From Desemzia sp. RIT 804 (GTDB taxonomy: Bacteria; Bacillota; Bacilli; Lactobacillales; Carnobacteriaceae), in contig NZ_JAFEMV010000005.1 of the NCBI RefSeq assembly GCF_016892605.1, positions 216,218-280,217 of the forward strand: a DNA stretch of 64,000 bases, in the 5' to 3' direction. Positions 45,812 through 55,342 of the stretch are shown here, in pieces. Below the pieces are notes generated by a model. It ran no database searches, was not told where the DNA came from, and saw only the letters and a list, made by a program, of their open reading frames with translations. Position 1 is the first letter of the stretch, and each line of letters begins with the position of its first letter. A program made the position numbers and the translations under genes.

Positions 45812-46773
45812 TATTTATGTCCTCTTTTGACTGGAACAGGTACTTGTTGAATAAGAGCACGGATAGCAACAGCTTTTTGTTTAGACGAAAGGTAATCTTT
45901 GAAAAGCAAACGGTGCTGGTAAACAGCTGGAAGAACGGCTAGGATATCATCAGGAATAACATAATCCCGCATGTCTAATAAAGCATGAGCTCTAGCGGCA
46001 GCTAAGCAATATTGATTTCCTCTGGGACTAACGCCTAAGCGAATCAATGGGTTTGTACGAGTGGAATCGCCTAATTTTACGATATAAGTGAGTAAATCAG
46101 GTTGGACATAGATAGTCGGAACGAGTTGTTTCAGTTCTTGGAGTTCATCCAGATCCAATAAAGGTTCAATACGAGACAAGGCTTCATTTTGATTAGGATT
46201 GGATAGCATTTGAACTTCTTGTTCTAAAGTAGGGTATCCTAAAGAAAGTTGCATTAAAAAACGATCTAATTGAGCTTCTGGCAGTGGATAAGTTCCTTCA
46301 TGTTCTATAGGGTTTTGTGTTGCCAATACAAAAAAAGGTTTTGGCAAAGAATATGTTTTGCCATCCATGGTCACATGACCTTCAGACATGGCTTCCAACA
46401 TAGCTGCTTGAGTACGTGGGGAAGTCCGGTTGATTTCATCCGCTAAAATCAAAGATGAAAAAATCGGACCCTTCCGAAACTCAAATTGGGCTTTTTCAGA
46501 TAAAGGAATAGAAAACCCTATGATGTCACTGGGAACGAGATCTGGTGTAAATTGAATTCTGGAAAATTGAGCATTCAATGTTTTAGCGATCGTCTTTACC
46601 AGCAATGTTTTTCCTACACCTGGAATATCTTCAAATAATACATGCCCGCCAGCTAACATTGCTGTAATAGTCAATTTGGTAACGTCTTGTTTCCCAATAA
46701 CGATTTGATTTACGGTATCCATCAATTGATGAAGTTTATGGATAGACTGTTGATGCTGTTCTGATAAAGACAA
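45811..46773 (-). CDS. MoxR-family AAA+ ATPase
   Basis: A 320-residue ATPase with Walker A around residues 48-56 (EDIPGVGKT), Walker B LILADEINR, sensor 1 FVLATQNPIEHEGTYPLPEAQLDRFL, and the C-terminal lid with RLGVSPRGNQYCLAAAR. First gene of the MoxR-DUF58-transglutaminase operon. MoxR proteins act as chaperone-like ATPases for a partner complex. The regulatory region upstream is divergent to the DUF342 gene. Confidence 0.93.
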   Translation of the reverse strand: MSLSEQHQQSIHKLHQLMDTVNQIVIGKQDVTKLTITAMLAGGHVLFEDIPGVGKTLLVKTIAKTLNAQFSRIQFTPDLVPSDIIGFSIPLSEKAQFEFRKGPIFSSLILADEINRTSPRTQAAMLEAMSEGHVTMDGKTYSLPKPFFVLATQNPIEHEGTYPLPEAQLDRFLMQLSLGYPTLEQEVQMLSNPNQNEALSRIEPLLDLDELQELKQLVPTIYVQPDLLTYIVKLGDSTRTNPLIRLGVSPRGNQYCLAAARAHALLDMRDYVIPDDILAVLPAVYQHRLLFKDYLSSKQKAVAIRALIQQVPVPVKRGHK

Positions 46774-47067
46774 TTAAATCCCTCCTGATTTTCAAGCGTA
46801 CATTTTTAATTATTTTAACCAGAATACGGTTTAAATACAACTAAATCTCTATTGGATGAAAACAAAGCTGTATATTTAACATCAAGATATACATGATAAG
46901 GAACTAAATTCGCCATACTACATGACGGTTTGAAAATAATTTTGTTTATGCTCCAATGCAATGTTGTATTCAAGCTATTTAACGATATAATTAAAAAGAG
47001 AACGAACGATTGTTGTTAGCTTATAAATGTAAGCGAATTTCCGAATGGGAAACGGAGGCAAGGACAA

Positions 47068-48912
47068 ATGAACAGGACAACTGAAGAAGAAAAGCGATCA
47101 GTTAGTGATGCAAAAAATTCTTTCTATCAACAATACCTCAGTAAAAAAAGCAACATATTAAAAGGAAAAGTCTGGGCCGTCAACGGGAGTATATTTGCAA
47201 AAGATGGGTCGAATAGTATTCCAACGATCACGATCCAAGAGAGTAGCAAAGGAATTACCATCACCAAAAATGGTGAGATCTTAACGGAATCTACTTTTGA
47301 AGTAACAGAAAATGATCGCATATTAATTGAAATAAAAGAGATTATTATCCCATCCAGATGTACTGTCATAACGGATGAAGAACAATTGACGGCTTTTATT
47401 GAAGTTGAACCTGGGTATCAAATTATTCGAGAAATGAAGGATTTCCCTCCAACTCACAAAGCTGTGTTGACGATTAATGAACAAAAAGTAATAAACGTAA
47501 AAGTAACCATAGAAGAAATCAAAGCTCAGTTAAGAGAAACTGGTATTACTTATGGTATAGATGAAGAAGCGATCATATTGGCCTCCCAGTCTAATGAACA
47601 TGCGTTGATAGAAGTGGCTAGAGGAATTCCAGCAGAAGAAGGGAAAGATGGCTTTTTAGAACTGCAAGTTGAACCATCTATTAAACATGTCTTGACAGCA
47701 GATCAAAATGGGAATATTGATTTCCGAGAAACTCGAAAAATCCCTACTATTGAACCTGGAGATACCTTAGCTGTCATTTATCCTCCGAAAGTCGGGAAGA
47801 TTGGACGGAGTATCAAAAACCAAGAGTTGCAGCCTAGAACAGTTAACGCTGTTCATGTTCATTCGGAAAAAGGAACTAAAGTGGAAGAAAATAAAATTAT
47901 AGCTACTAAACTTGGCCGGCCATACATTCAACAGAACAATCATGTTGTCAAAGCTGCTGTGGTACCAAAATATTTGCAGCGAGAGAATGTAAATATTGCT
48001 ACAGGAAATATCCGCTTTTATGGAGATGTGGAAGTGGAAGGAGAAGTAGAAGAAAATACAACGGTGGAAGCCGGAAACGACATTGTTTTACACGCTTCGG
48101 TCAATAGTTCTGTTATAGCAGCCACTCATTCTATTTATTGTAGCGGTAATATCTCCAACTCTATTTTGTCTGCTGGAGAAAAGAGTGCGGTGTTATTAAA
48201 ATTGGGTAAGGCCATAGGAGTGATTGCGATACAACTAGACATGCTGATTTCGGTCATTGATCAAATCACACTTTCATCCAACTATATCAATAGCAAACAG
48301 AAGCAGAGTATTCGTTCTATAGTGGATTTTTTGATGAATAAACGTTTTGTTGAATTGAAAACAGCTGTCAAAAACTACATTTTTAGTGCTGATCAATATA
48401 AAGAGCTTTTACCCATTGAATGGAGAGTCCTTGCAAAAGAGCTTCAAGAACTCTTTTTTACTCACACTTATTTAGAAGCTACTGTGCATCAATTGCAAAG
48501 CGTCTTGAGTGCCATTCAAGAAATCCAAGAAAAGAATATCTTGGATTTCGAAGAAAATTCTAGCATCGTTGTAGCCAGTACACTTACTAGTACGCTAAAG
48601 TGCAACGGAGATGTCCATATTGTGGGTCATGGCAGCTTAAATACGATAATTGAAGCACAGGGAAAAGTGATCATCAATGGTCTATTACGCGGAGGAAGTG
48701 TATTTGCTAAAGAAGGGGTGGAGATTAGAGAAGCGGGTTCATCCAGTGGAGTCAAATCGAGTATTTCAGTACCTGATGATCAGACGATTCGAATCGACCG
48801 AGCTTATGAAGGGACAGAATTGAAGATTGGTCCGGCTAGGTTGATTTTAAATGAGTTGGGATACAATATTTCTGCGTGTTTGAATCCAGATGGGCATATT
48901 GTATTGAAATAA
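47068..48912 (+). CDS. DUF342 (FapA-like) protein
   Basis: A 614-residue protein of the DUF342/FapA family. The N-terminal half has the domain with PAEEGKDGFLELQV and GDTLAVIYPPKVGKIGRSI. The central part is a right-handed beta-helix-like repeat region (GNIRFYGDVEVEGEVEENTTVEAGNDIVLHASV; GGSVFAKEGVEIREAGSS), interrupted by a helical insertion near residues 400-490. Family members are cytoplasmic, may polymerise, and have been linked to cell shape or motility. No certain function. An ATG with an ACGGAGG site starts it; single gene. Confidence 0.82.
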   Translation: MNRTTEEEKRSVSDAKNSFYQQYLSKKSNILKGKVWAVNGSIFAKDGSNSIPTITIQESSKGITITKNGEILTESTFEVTENDRILIEIKEIIIPSRCTVITDEEQLTAFIEVEPGYQIIREMKDFPPTHKAVLTINEQKVINVKVTIEEIKAQLRETGITYGIDEEAIILASQSNEHALIEVARGIPAEEGKDGFLELQVEPSIKHVLTADQNGNIDFRETRKIPTIEPGDTLAVIYPPKVGKIGRSIKNQELQPRTVNAVHVHSEKGTKVEENKIIATKLGRPYIQQNNHVVKAAVVPKYLQRENVNIATGNIRFYGDVEVEGEVEENTTVEAGNDIVLHASVNSSVIAATHSIYCSGNISNSILSAGEKSAVLLKLGKAIGVIAIQLDMLISVIDQITLSSNYINSKQKQSIRSIVDFLMNKRFVELKTAVKNYIFSADQYKELLPIEWRVLAKELQELFFTHTYLEATVHQLQSVLSAIQEIQEKNILDFEENSSIVVASTLTSTLKCNGDVHIVGHGSLNTIIEAQGKVIINGLLRGGSVFAKEGVEIREAGSSSGVKSSISVPDDQTIRIDRAYEGTELKIGPARLILNELGYNISACLNPDGHIVLK

Positions 48913-48987
48913 GAGAGCAATCATACCTTAATGGTCAAATGGGTTTGAGGAAATAATGTTTCTTAACGGTTTAGAACTGTACACAAA

Positions 48988-49034
48988 AACACCCCTATTT
49001 TATCTGCGATATTGCAGATGAAATGGGGGTGTTC
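48988..49034. terminator. Bidirectional terminator
   Basis: AACACCCC...ATCTGC pairs with GCAGAT...GGGGTGTT between convergent genes, with T-rich flanks on both strands. Confidence 0.85.
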
Positions 49035-49050
49035 TTTACTAGTATAAGAG

Positions 49051-49701
49051 CTATCCCGCACTTTGTTCTAAGCGCTTGGATAATTTTGACAGAGTATAAC
49101 ACACTACCCAATAAAAGAATCCCATAGCGATGAACATCGGTATAACGTAAGTCGTATTTTGTCCATAGACGATTCGTGCATTATGAGTTAATTCAGGTAA
49201 AGTAATGATAGTTGCTAAAGACGTATCTTTTACTAATGCAACGAATTGACTAACGATTGGCGGCACCATTGCTCGCAATGCTTGCGGAATAATAATGTAC
49301 CAGATAGTTTGAACATAAGTTAAGCCTGTTGATCGACCCGCTTCCATTTGACCAGAAGGAATTGAAGTTAATCCTCCACGAATAATTTCTGAAAGCATCG
49401 CGGATTCAAAAATAGTCATCGCTGCAACTGCAGACCAGAAAATACTTAATCGAACTCCTACTTGAGGTAATGCAAAGTAAGTAAAGAAAATAATCAACAG
49501 TAACGGTAGATTCCGGATGATATCAATGATCGCTCCAACAATTAACGAAAGAACTGGAATTTTCATGTACCGTAACAGGCCAAGGATGGCTCCGATGATA
49601 AAACTCAAGATAATTGAAATAGCAGCCACTTCAATTGTAACTAGGAGTCCATCCAATAGAAAGCGGATGTTCACCCAGGAATAAGCTCCAGTAAAATCCA
49701 A
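49051..49701 (-). CDS. Polar amino-acid ABC permease 2 (GlnP/GluD-like)
   Basis: A 216-residue HEQRO-family permease with five or six helices. It carries the amino-acid type EAA loop (QMEAGRSTGLTYVQTIWYIIIPQA), with Gly and Thr at the expected positions. It pairs with the preceding permease of the operon. Gene order on the minus strand is ATPase, binding protein, permease, permease, as in glnQHMP and gluABCD. The substrate is therefore glutamine or glutamate by context. Last gene of the operon. Confidence 0.9.
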   Translation of the reverse strand: MDFTGAYSWVNIRFLLDGLLVTIEVAAISIILSFIIGAILGLLRYMKIPVLSLIVGAIIDIIRNLPLLLIIFFTYFALPQVGVRLSIFWSAVAAMTIFESAMLSEIIRGGLTSIPSGQMEAGRSTGLTYVQTIWYIIIPQALRAMVPPIVSQFVALVKDTSLATIITLPELTHNARIVYGQNTTYVIPMFIAMGFFYWVVCYTLSKLSKRLEQSAG

Positions 49702-49713
49702 ATGAATCTCCTC

Positions 49714-50370
49714 CTAATCATTTGCAGCTAAGCGGCGTTCCACATACTGCATAGTATAAGTTAATGGTAAAGTAATAATCAGATAAAATAGGGCAACAAT
49801 AATATAAGTGTCAAATGTATTAAATGTTTCGCTCGCAATTAAATCTCCGTAATACATTAGATCTAAACCAGCTACCATAGCTAAAACAGACGAATTCTTT
49901 ACTAAGTTGATGAATTGATTACCTAGTGGAGGAATCACGATTTTAATAGCTTGCGGTAAGATGATGTAGCGCATTGTTTCACTATAAGTTAGACCTGTGG
50001 ATAAACCAGCTTCCATTTGGCCTTTTGGAACTCCTAAGATACCGGCACGAACTGTTTCAGCAATAAAAGCTGACGTGTAGATCGTTAATCCAATGATCCC
50101 GGCTGTAAATCCATTTACTCCCACAAATAACATGGGGAATACGACATAGAAGAACAATACAATGATCAATAATGGTATGTTTAAAAATAATTGGACGTAA
50201 AAATTAGCTAATCCGGCTAACAGTCTATTGGTAGATACTTGGAAGATACCTAATAAGGTCCCAATAATTAAACTGATGACTAAAGCAATCAAACTAGCAA
50301 TCAATGTATTGATAAAACCTTCTAATAATATATCACCATAATTGGTTAAGATTTCAATCATTTCATGCAC
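49714..50370 (-). CDS. Polar amino-acid ABC permease 1 (GlnM/GluC-like)
   Basis: A 218-residue permease of the same family, with the coupling loop QMEAGLSTGLTYSETMRYIILPQA and the downstream PPLGNQFINLVKNSS motif typical of amino-acid permeases. Starts 48 bp after the binding-protein gene with an AGGTGCATG-type start region and ends 12 bp before the second permease gene. Together the two form the heteromeric membrane channel. Confidence 0.9.
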   Translation of the reverse strand: MHEMIEILTNYGDILLEGFINTLIASLIALVISLIIGTLLGIFQVSTNRLLAGLANFYVQLFLNIPLLIIVLFFYVVFPMLFVGVNGFTAGIIGLTIYTSAFIAETVRAGILGVPKGQMEAGLSTGLTYSETMRYIILPQAIKIVIPPLGNQFINLVKNSSVLAMVAGLDLMYYGDLIASETFNTFDTYIIVALFYLIITLPLTYTMQYVERRLAAND

Positions 50371-50418
50371 CTCATTTCTTTTGTTTCAGTATAGCTCTCT
50401 AAAACAGAGAACATAAAT

Positions 50419-51240
50419 TTAGTCAAGATCAGGAACTTCTTCTTCAGGGAACCATTTGCTGAAGATCTCAGCGTACGTTCCATTTTCAATAATGGTATCT
50501 AATGCTTCATTAACTGCATCTAAAAAGTTTTCTTGTCCATGATTGATGGCAATTCCATACGGTTCATCTGTAAAAGGAGCACCAGCTAGACGATAACCAG
50601 GGTTGTCTGCAATAATTCCTAAGAGAATCGCGTTGTCTGTTGTCACAGCATCACCTTGACCAGACTGCAAAGCAGTAAAGGCTTCAGAATAGTTTTCTAA
50701 TTCTAAAACATTTGTTTCTGGTGCATGCTCGCGAATATTTTGAGCAGAAGTAGAACCTTTGACCGCTAAAACAGTGGTGTCGGTATCCAAATCTTCAACA
50801 CTTTGAATAGTACTATCATTGGGAACTAATAACGATTGCCCAGCTGCAAAATAAACGTCTGAAAAATTGACTTGTTTCATTCTTTCTTCTGAGATCGTCA
50901 TAGTAGCTATGATGGCATCGATATTCCCATTTTTGATCAATGGGATTCTCGTTTTAGAAGTTACTTCGATAAATTCAGCATTTTCAGCATCCCCGGTGAT
51001 CTCTTCAGTTAATGCTTTGGCGATATCAATATCGAAACCTTCAATTTCACCTTTTTCAATATTGTAAAGACCAAATAAATTTGTATCTGCTTTTACACCC
51101 CAATTAACGATAGGAGCAGAACTTTGTGATAAACGTTCCGTGATATCTTGATTGGCTACAGTACTAGATGTACAAGCAGCAAGCAGCATAAGTGGGAACA
51201 GCAATAAAAAAAGCAGGTTTTGTTTTTTTGATTGTTTCAT
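50419..51240 (-). CDS. Polar amino-acid ABC substrate-binding lipoprotein (GlnH/GluB-like)
   Basis: A 273-residue lipoprotein: signal peptide with lipobox LMLLAAC, Cys23 lipidated. The mature protein matches periplasmic binding-protein family 3 (NLFGLYNIEKGEIEGFDIDIAKAL; MTISEERMKQVNFSDVYFAAGQSLL; AVKGSTSAQNIREHAPET; YGIAINHGQENFLDAVNEAL). It would present glutamine or glutamate to the permeases. Which of the two cannot be told from sequence alone. Confidence 0.9.
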   Translation of the reverse strand: MKQSKKQNLLFLLLFPLMLLAACTSSTVANQDITERLSQSSAPIVNWGVKADTNLFGLYNIEKGEIEGFDIDIAKALTEEITGDAENAEFIEVTSKTRIPLIKNGNIDAIIATMTISEERMKQVNFSDVYFAAGQSLLVPNDSTIQSVEDLDTDTTVLAVKGSTSAQNIREHAPETNVLELENYSEAFTALQSGQGDAVTTDNAILLGIIADNPGYRLAGAPFTDEPYGIAINHGQENFLDAVNEALDTIIENGTYAEIFSKWFPEEEVPDLD

Positions 51241-51255
51241 TCTTGCACCTCCAAA

Positions 51256-51987
51256 TTAAACATGGTGGATAATCTTGCCTAAGAATTGTTTCGCTCTAGG
51301 ATCTTGAGGATTTTCATAAAATTCTCGAGCATTTCTATCCTCAATGACTTCTCCATTTGCCATAAAAATAACTCTATCGCCAACTTCGCGTGCAAATCCC
51401 ATCTCGTGTGTAACCACGATCATGGTCATTCCTTCTTTGGCTAATTTTTTCATAACATCTAATACATCGTCGATCGTTTCAGGATCAAGAGCACTGGTCG
51501 GTTCATCAAATAGCAATACTTCAGGATTCATTGCCAATCCTCTGGCAATTGCAATACGTTGTTTTTGTCCACCGGATAATTGAGTGGGATATGAGTCTTT
51601 TTTATCCAACATATTTACCTTATCCAATAATTTTTCAGCTGTTTTTTTAGCTTCTTTGGGATCTTGTTTGAGGACTTTGATTGGAGCTAATGTGACGTTC
51701 TCCAAGACAGTCATGTGCGGATATAAATTGAAGTGTTGGAAAACCATTCCAACATGTTTGCGTATACTATTGATATTTGTGTCTTTTGCATGCAGATCAA
51801 CATCATTGACCAATAATTGACCTTCATTTATGTCTTCCAGACCGTTGATGCAGCGAAGCATCGTGCTTTTTCCAGAACCAGATGGGCCGATTACAACAGC
51901 AACCTCTCCTTTTTTAAAAGATAGATTGATGTTCTTTAACGCATGAAATTCACCGTAGTATTTATTGACATCTTTAAACTCAATCAT
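51256..51987 (-). CDS. glnQ: Polar amino-acid ABC transporter ATPase (GlnQ-like)
   Basis: A 243-residue ATPase. Walker A is at residues 34-42 (GPSGSGKST), signature LSGGQKQRIAIARGL, Walker B LLFDEPTSALDPE, and the HEMGFAREV switch region. All are characteristic of the amino-acid (PAAT) class. It is the first gene of the four-gene importer operon. A 14-bp-stem hairpin lies in its leader, which may influence expression. Confidence 0.93.
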   Translation of the reverse strand: MIEFKDVNKYYGEFHALKNINLSFKKGEVAVVIGPSGSGKSTMLRCINGLEDINEGQLLVNDVDLHAKDTNINSIRKHVGMVFQHFNLYPHMTVLENVTLAPIKVLKQDPKEAKKTAEKLLDKVNMLDKKDSYPTQLSGGQKQRIAIARGLAMNPEVLLFDEPTSALDPETIDDVLDVMKKLAKEGMTMIVVTHEMGFAREVGDRVIFMANGEVIEDRNAREFYENPQDPRAKQFLGKIIHHV

Positions 51988-52035
51988 TAAAATTCCTCCT
52001 TAGTTGGTTGAGTAGCTCCTTATACATAAGAATGA

Positions 52036-52075
52036 GGAAGTACACAAAACTGGTCGATAAGCTTTGCGTGCTTCC
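52036..52075 (-). other. Hairpin in the leader of the glnQ operon
   Basis: GGAAGTACACAAA (from 52036) pairs with TTTGCGTGCTTCC (to 52075), with two G-U or mismatch positions. It lies about 50 bp upstream of the glnQ start and has no T-run, so it is not a terminator. Confidence 0.5.
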
Positions 52076-52165
52076 TACTATGTATTCGTGCTATACGATT
52101 ATTAAAATACTTTCAGTTACTTTACCATTTTATCATTCTACTATAATTATCTACTATTTTCAAGT

Positions 52166-52194
52166 TTGTCTAATTGGTAAATAGTCAGTATAAA
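52166..52194 (+). promoter_or_regulatory. Promoter of the yunD gene cluster
   Basis: TTGTCT (52166-52171), a 17-bp spacer and TATAAA (52189-52194). Confidence 0.55.
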
Positions 52195-52230
52195 AGTGCT
52201 TTATATGTTGTGTCATAAAGAGGGTAACGG

Positions 52231-52266
52231 TTTCAAAAAAAATCATTTGCTTTATTTTTTTTGAAA
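52231..52266. other. A/T palindrome in the yunD leader
   Basis: TTTCAAAAAAAA (52231-52242) and TTTTTTTTGAAA (52255-52266) are perfectly complementary around a 12-nt loop. It lies 37 bp downstream of the -10 and 69 bp before the start codon. Confidence 0.5.
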
Positions 52267-52335
52267 TGGAAGAAAAATTTGGCAATGATTGGTATAATAA
52301 AAAAGAACTATTCTAAATGGACGAAGGGGAATGTT

Positions 52336-53715
52336 ATGGAACGGATTCATTTGTATCATACGAACGATATTCACTCACATTTAAGCAAATGGCCTCGCAT
52401 ATCGCAGTACTTACGTAACGAGCGAAAACGAGTGGAAGAGAACGGAGAAACTTTTTTTTCGTTTGACATAGGTGATGCCTGTGATCGTGTACACCCTTTG
52501 ATTGAAGCTACAAATGGAACAGCAATGATTCATCTAATGAATGAGGTTCACTACGATGCTGTCACGATCGGCAATAATGAAGGCATAGGCAGCTCTAAAG
52601 AACAATTAAACCACTTATACGATTCAGCAAATTTTAAAACCGTTATTTCAAATATGTTTGACACTAAGACGGGTGAAACTCCTAATGGGACTGTCCCTTT
52701 TCAAATTTTAAAAACAAAAAATGGGCATCGATTAGGAGTATTTGGTTTAACAGCACAGTTTCCGACAAGTTATGTACCTTTAGGCTGGGCGATCAAAGAT
52801 CCGTTTGATGTGATCTCAGATATGCTGGAAATATTAGCGCCGTTGGCTGATTCGATCATTCTCTTATCTCATTTAGGTATAGGAGCGGATAGGAAAATAG
52901 GTGAAATGTACCCTATGATCGATATTATTTTGGGGTCTCATACACATCATGTATTGCCTGAAGGAGAAAAAGTAAGAAATACTCTATTAGGAGCTGCTGG
53001 AAGATATGGGGAATATATAGGCCATATTGTGTTAGAATTAGACGATGCGGTGATTGATCGTTCAGTCGCCAGTGTTATTCCTACTGAAGAGGCACCAGCT
53101 CCCAGTAACGAAAAAGAACTCATTGAAAATTATGAAATGAAAGGCCAAGAGCTATTGAAGGAACAGCAGATCGCTGATTTGCCAACATCATTACCTGTGA
53201 GTTGGTATCAGGATTCTGAATTAGTGCAAATAAGCTTAGAAGCCGTTAAATATTATGCTAAAACAGATGCTGCTGTATTGAATGCTGGCTTATTTATGAC
53301 TTCTTTAGACAAAGGAATCGTTACAAATGACGAACTGCATAAGATGCTTCCGCACCCAATGCGCATTTTAAGAGTAACACTTAATGGCACTGAATTGATT
53401 CGAGTAGTGCGAGAAATGGAAAAAAATCGGGGTTACTTAAGAAAATTTCCTATTAGAGGCATGGGCTTTAGAGGAGAATATTTTGGAGAAATTTTATACA
53501 ACGGATTGAGTTTTGACGCTAGCACAGGTGAAGTATTGTGGCAAGGAAAAGAAGTCGTCTTAGATCAACGGTATACATTTGCAACGGTAGATCATTTTAT
53601 GTATATTCCGTTCTTTCCAACGATTGAATTAGAAGGAGAGAATGAATTGATTTTCCCGCTTTTTATTCGCAATGTTGTCGGCCAGTACCTGAAAAAAAAT
53701 TATCCAATCGTATAA
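52336..53715 (+). CDS. Bifunctional metallophosphatase/5'-nucleotidase (YunD-like)
   Basis: A 459-residue protein. The N-terminal metallophosphoesterase domain has HTNDIHSHL (residues 8-16), the FDIGDACD and GNNEG motifs, SHLGIGADR and GSHTHHV. The C-terminal 5'-nucleotidase domain follows from about residue 285. There is no signal peptide, so unlike secreted 5'-nucleotidases it is cytoplasmic, as is YunD of Bacillus. ATG 52336 is chosen because GGGGAA lies 5 bp upstream. First of four same-strand genes (yunD, yutD, yutF, TIGR01906). Confidence 0.88.
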   Translation: MERIHLYHTNDIHSHLSKWPRISQYLRNERKRVEENGETFFSFDIGDACDRVHPLIEATNGTAMIHLMNEVHYDAVTIGNNEGIGSSKEQLNHLYDSANFKTVISNMFDTKTGETPNGTVPFQILKTKNGHRLGVFGLTAQFPTSYVPLGWAIKDPFDVISDMLEILAPLADSIILLSHLGIGADRKIGEMYPMIDIILGSHTHHVLPEGEKVRNTLLGAAGRYGEYIGHIVLELDDAVIDRSVASVIPTEEAPAPSNEKELIENYEMKGQELLKEQQIADLPTSLPVSWYQDSELVQISLEAVKYYAKTDAAVLNAGLFMTSLDKGIVTNDELHKMLPHPMRILRVTLNGTELIRVVREMEKNRGYLRKFPIRGMGFRGEYFGEILYNGLSFDASTGEVLWQGKEVVLDQRYTFATVDHFMYIPFFPTIELEGENELIFPLFIRNVVGQYLKKNYPIV

Positions 53716-53755
53716 AGTAGCTTTTGAACAGTAAAAAGAAACGAAGGTGAATAAG

Positions 53756-54565
53756 ATGGCAAATCCACATGAAAAGAAAGATACTACCCATCAAAAAGAC
53801 TCGCACAATAAAGAAAAAAGAAATTTTAAAACAAAACAGTCTTATAAACAACAATCTGCAAAAAAAGCGCCTCATAAAAATGAAGAGCCGATAGCAAATA
53901 CAGATAAATTAGAAAAAACCATTGAAGAAGTGGTGATTCCTGAAAAAGAACTAATTGTTCAAAGACTGGATCATTCGTTGATCACTATAAATGGCGATCA
54001 ATATGAAATCGTCAAAGATTACCGGGAGGCCTTTGATGCACGACGCTTGAGTGAGCGTTATAGTTCTATTTTAGATAAGTACGATTATATCGTAGCTGAT
54101 TGGGGCTTTGAGCAATTAAGGTTAAAAGGATTTTATGATAACCAGAACCGCAAAGTCCCTCAAGATAAAAAAATCAGTCAACTAGAGGACTATTTATATG
54201 AATATTGCAATTTTGGAGCTCCTTATTTTGTTTTAAAACGTTTAGAAGCGAAGAAGAGTCAATCCAACACTGCTAAACCGAATCGACGGAAAAAACAGAA
54301 GAGAAAAAATATTACTAACCGAAAAACTACTCATACTCAAGATTACACAGAACAGGCTAGTACAAATCAGACGGCCACTGGAAACAAGCGCGGCAATCGA
54401 CCTGCCAAAAAGAAGAATTTCGTGCAAAAAGAAGTAACCCCTAAAGAAAAAATGATCAAACCAGAAAAAGAGACTGTGGTTGTTAAGACAGTTAAAGATG
54501 AAAAAGGTTCAAGAAGGTTCAATATCCGTCGTAACGATGTTGACAGAGCCAAAAATAAATCGTAA
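53756..54565 (+). CDS. YutD-family protein with basic extensions
   Basis: A 269-residue protein. The central part, about residues 75-165, is the YutD (DUF1027) domain (NGDQYEIVKDYREAF...DKYDYIVADWGFEQLRLKGFY...YLYEYCNFGAPYFVLKRL). Around it are long Lys/Arg/Asn/Thr-rich disordered extensions, so the protein is much longer than YutD of Bacillus. This suggests nucleic-acid or RNA contact (inference). ATG 53756 has GAAGGTGA upstream. The genomic link to yutF is conserved in Bacilli. Confidence 0.82.
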   Translation: MANPHEKKDTTHQKDSHNKEKRNFKTKQSYKQQSAKKAPHKNEEPIANTDKLEKTIEEVVIPEKELIVQRLDHSLITINGDQYEIVKDYREAFDARRLSERYSSILDKYDYIVADWGFEQLRLKGFYDNQNRKVPQDKKISQLEDYLYEYCNFGAPYFVLKRLEAKKSQSNTAKPNRRKKQKRKNITNRKTTHTQDYTEQASTNQTATGNKRGNRPAKKKNFVQKEVTPKEKMIKPEKETVVVKTVKDEKGSRRFNIRRNDVDRAKNKS

Positions 54566-54577
54566 AGGTTGGATAAT

Positions 54578-55342
54578 GTGAAATACAAAGGTTATTTGAT
54601 TGATTTAGACGGAACAATGTACAAAGGGAAAACACCGATACCCGAAGCACCAATATTTATTCAGCAATTAAGAAATAAGAATATCCCCTTTCTATTCTTA
54701 ACCAATAATTCAACGAAGACACCGGAAGTAGCAGCAAAAAACTTGCAAGAAAATTTCGGGATACAGGCACTGCCAGAAGAAGTATACACGAGTTCTTTAG
54801 CTACAGCAGATTACTTAAAATCCTTAAACAATGGAAACAAAGTTTTCGTTATAGGCGAAGAAGGCTTGAAACAAGCGTTGAGGAACAAAGGATTTGTGGA
54901 AGAAACAGAGGAGCCAGATTATGTCGTTCTAGGTTTGGATCAAATGGCCACATATGAAAAATTTAAGATTGCTACTTTAGCGATACGCAATGGCGCTCAA
55001 TTTATTGCGACGAATAAAGACACCAACTTACCCACGGAGAGTGGACTCGTTCCGGGTGCAGGTTCGTTAGCTGCGTTGTTAATGACTGCTACCAGAATTG
55101 AGCCTACTTTCGTAGGTAAACCAGAAACGATCATTATGGAAGAAGCGTTGAAATTGCTTGACCTTCCTGCTCAAGAAGTGTTGATGGTTGGAGACAATTA
55201 TGAAACAGATATTTTGGCAGGTATCAATAGTGATATCGATACCTTGCTGGTGCTCACGGGTTTTACTAAATTAGAAGATTTGGCTGATGTACTTGTGCAA
55301 CCTACTTATATCATCGATTCTTTGAAAGAGTGGGACGTTTAA
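54578..55342 (+). CDS. HAD-IIA phosphatase, NagD/YutF type
   Basis: A 254-residue HAD-superfamily phosphatase: motif I LIDLDGTMYKG, motif II LTNNST, a type IIA cap in the middle, motif III Lys in FVGKPETIIM, and motif IV GDNYETDI. Such enzymes hydrolyse small phosphorylated metabolites. GTG 54578 (VKYKGYLIDLDG) is preferred over the in-frame TTG at 54569, since the AAAGG ribosome site ends at 54568. The stop overlaps the next start (TAATG). Confidence 0.88.
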   Translation: MKYKGYLIDLDGTMYKGKTPIPEAPIFIQQLRNKNIPFLFLTNNSTKTPEVAAKNLQENFGIQALPEEVYTSSLATADYLKSLNNGNKVFVIGEEGLKQALRNKGFVEETEEPDYVVLGLDQMATYEKFKIATLAIRNGAQFIATNKDTNLPTESGLVPGAGSLAALLMTATRIEPTFVGKPETIIMEEALKLLDLPAQEVLMVGDNYETDILAGINSDIDTLLVLTGFTKLEDLADVLVQPTYIIDSLKEWDV

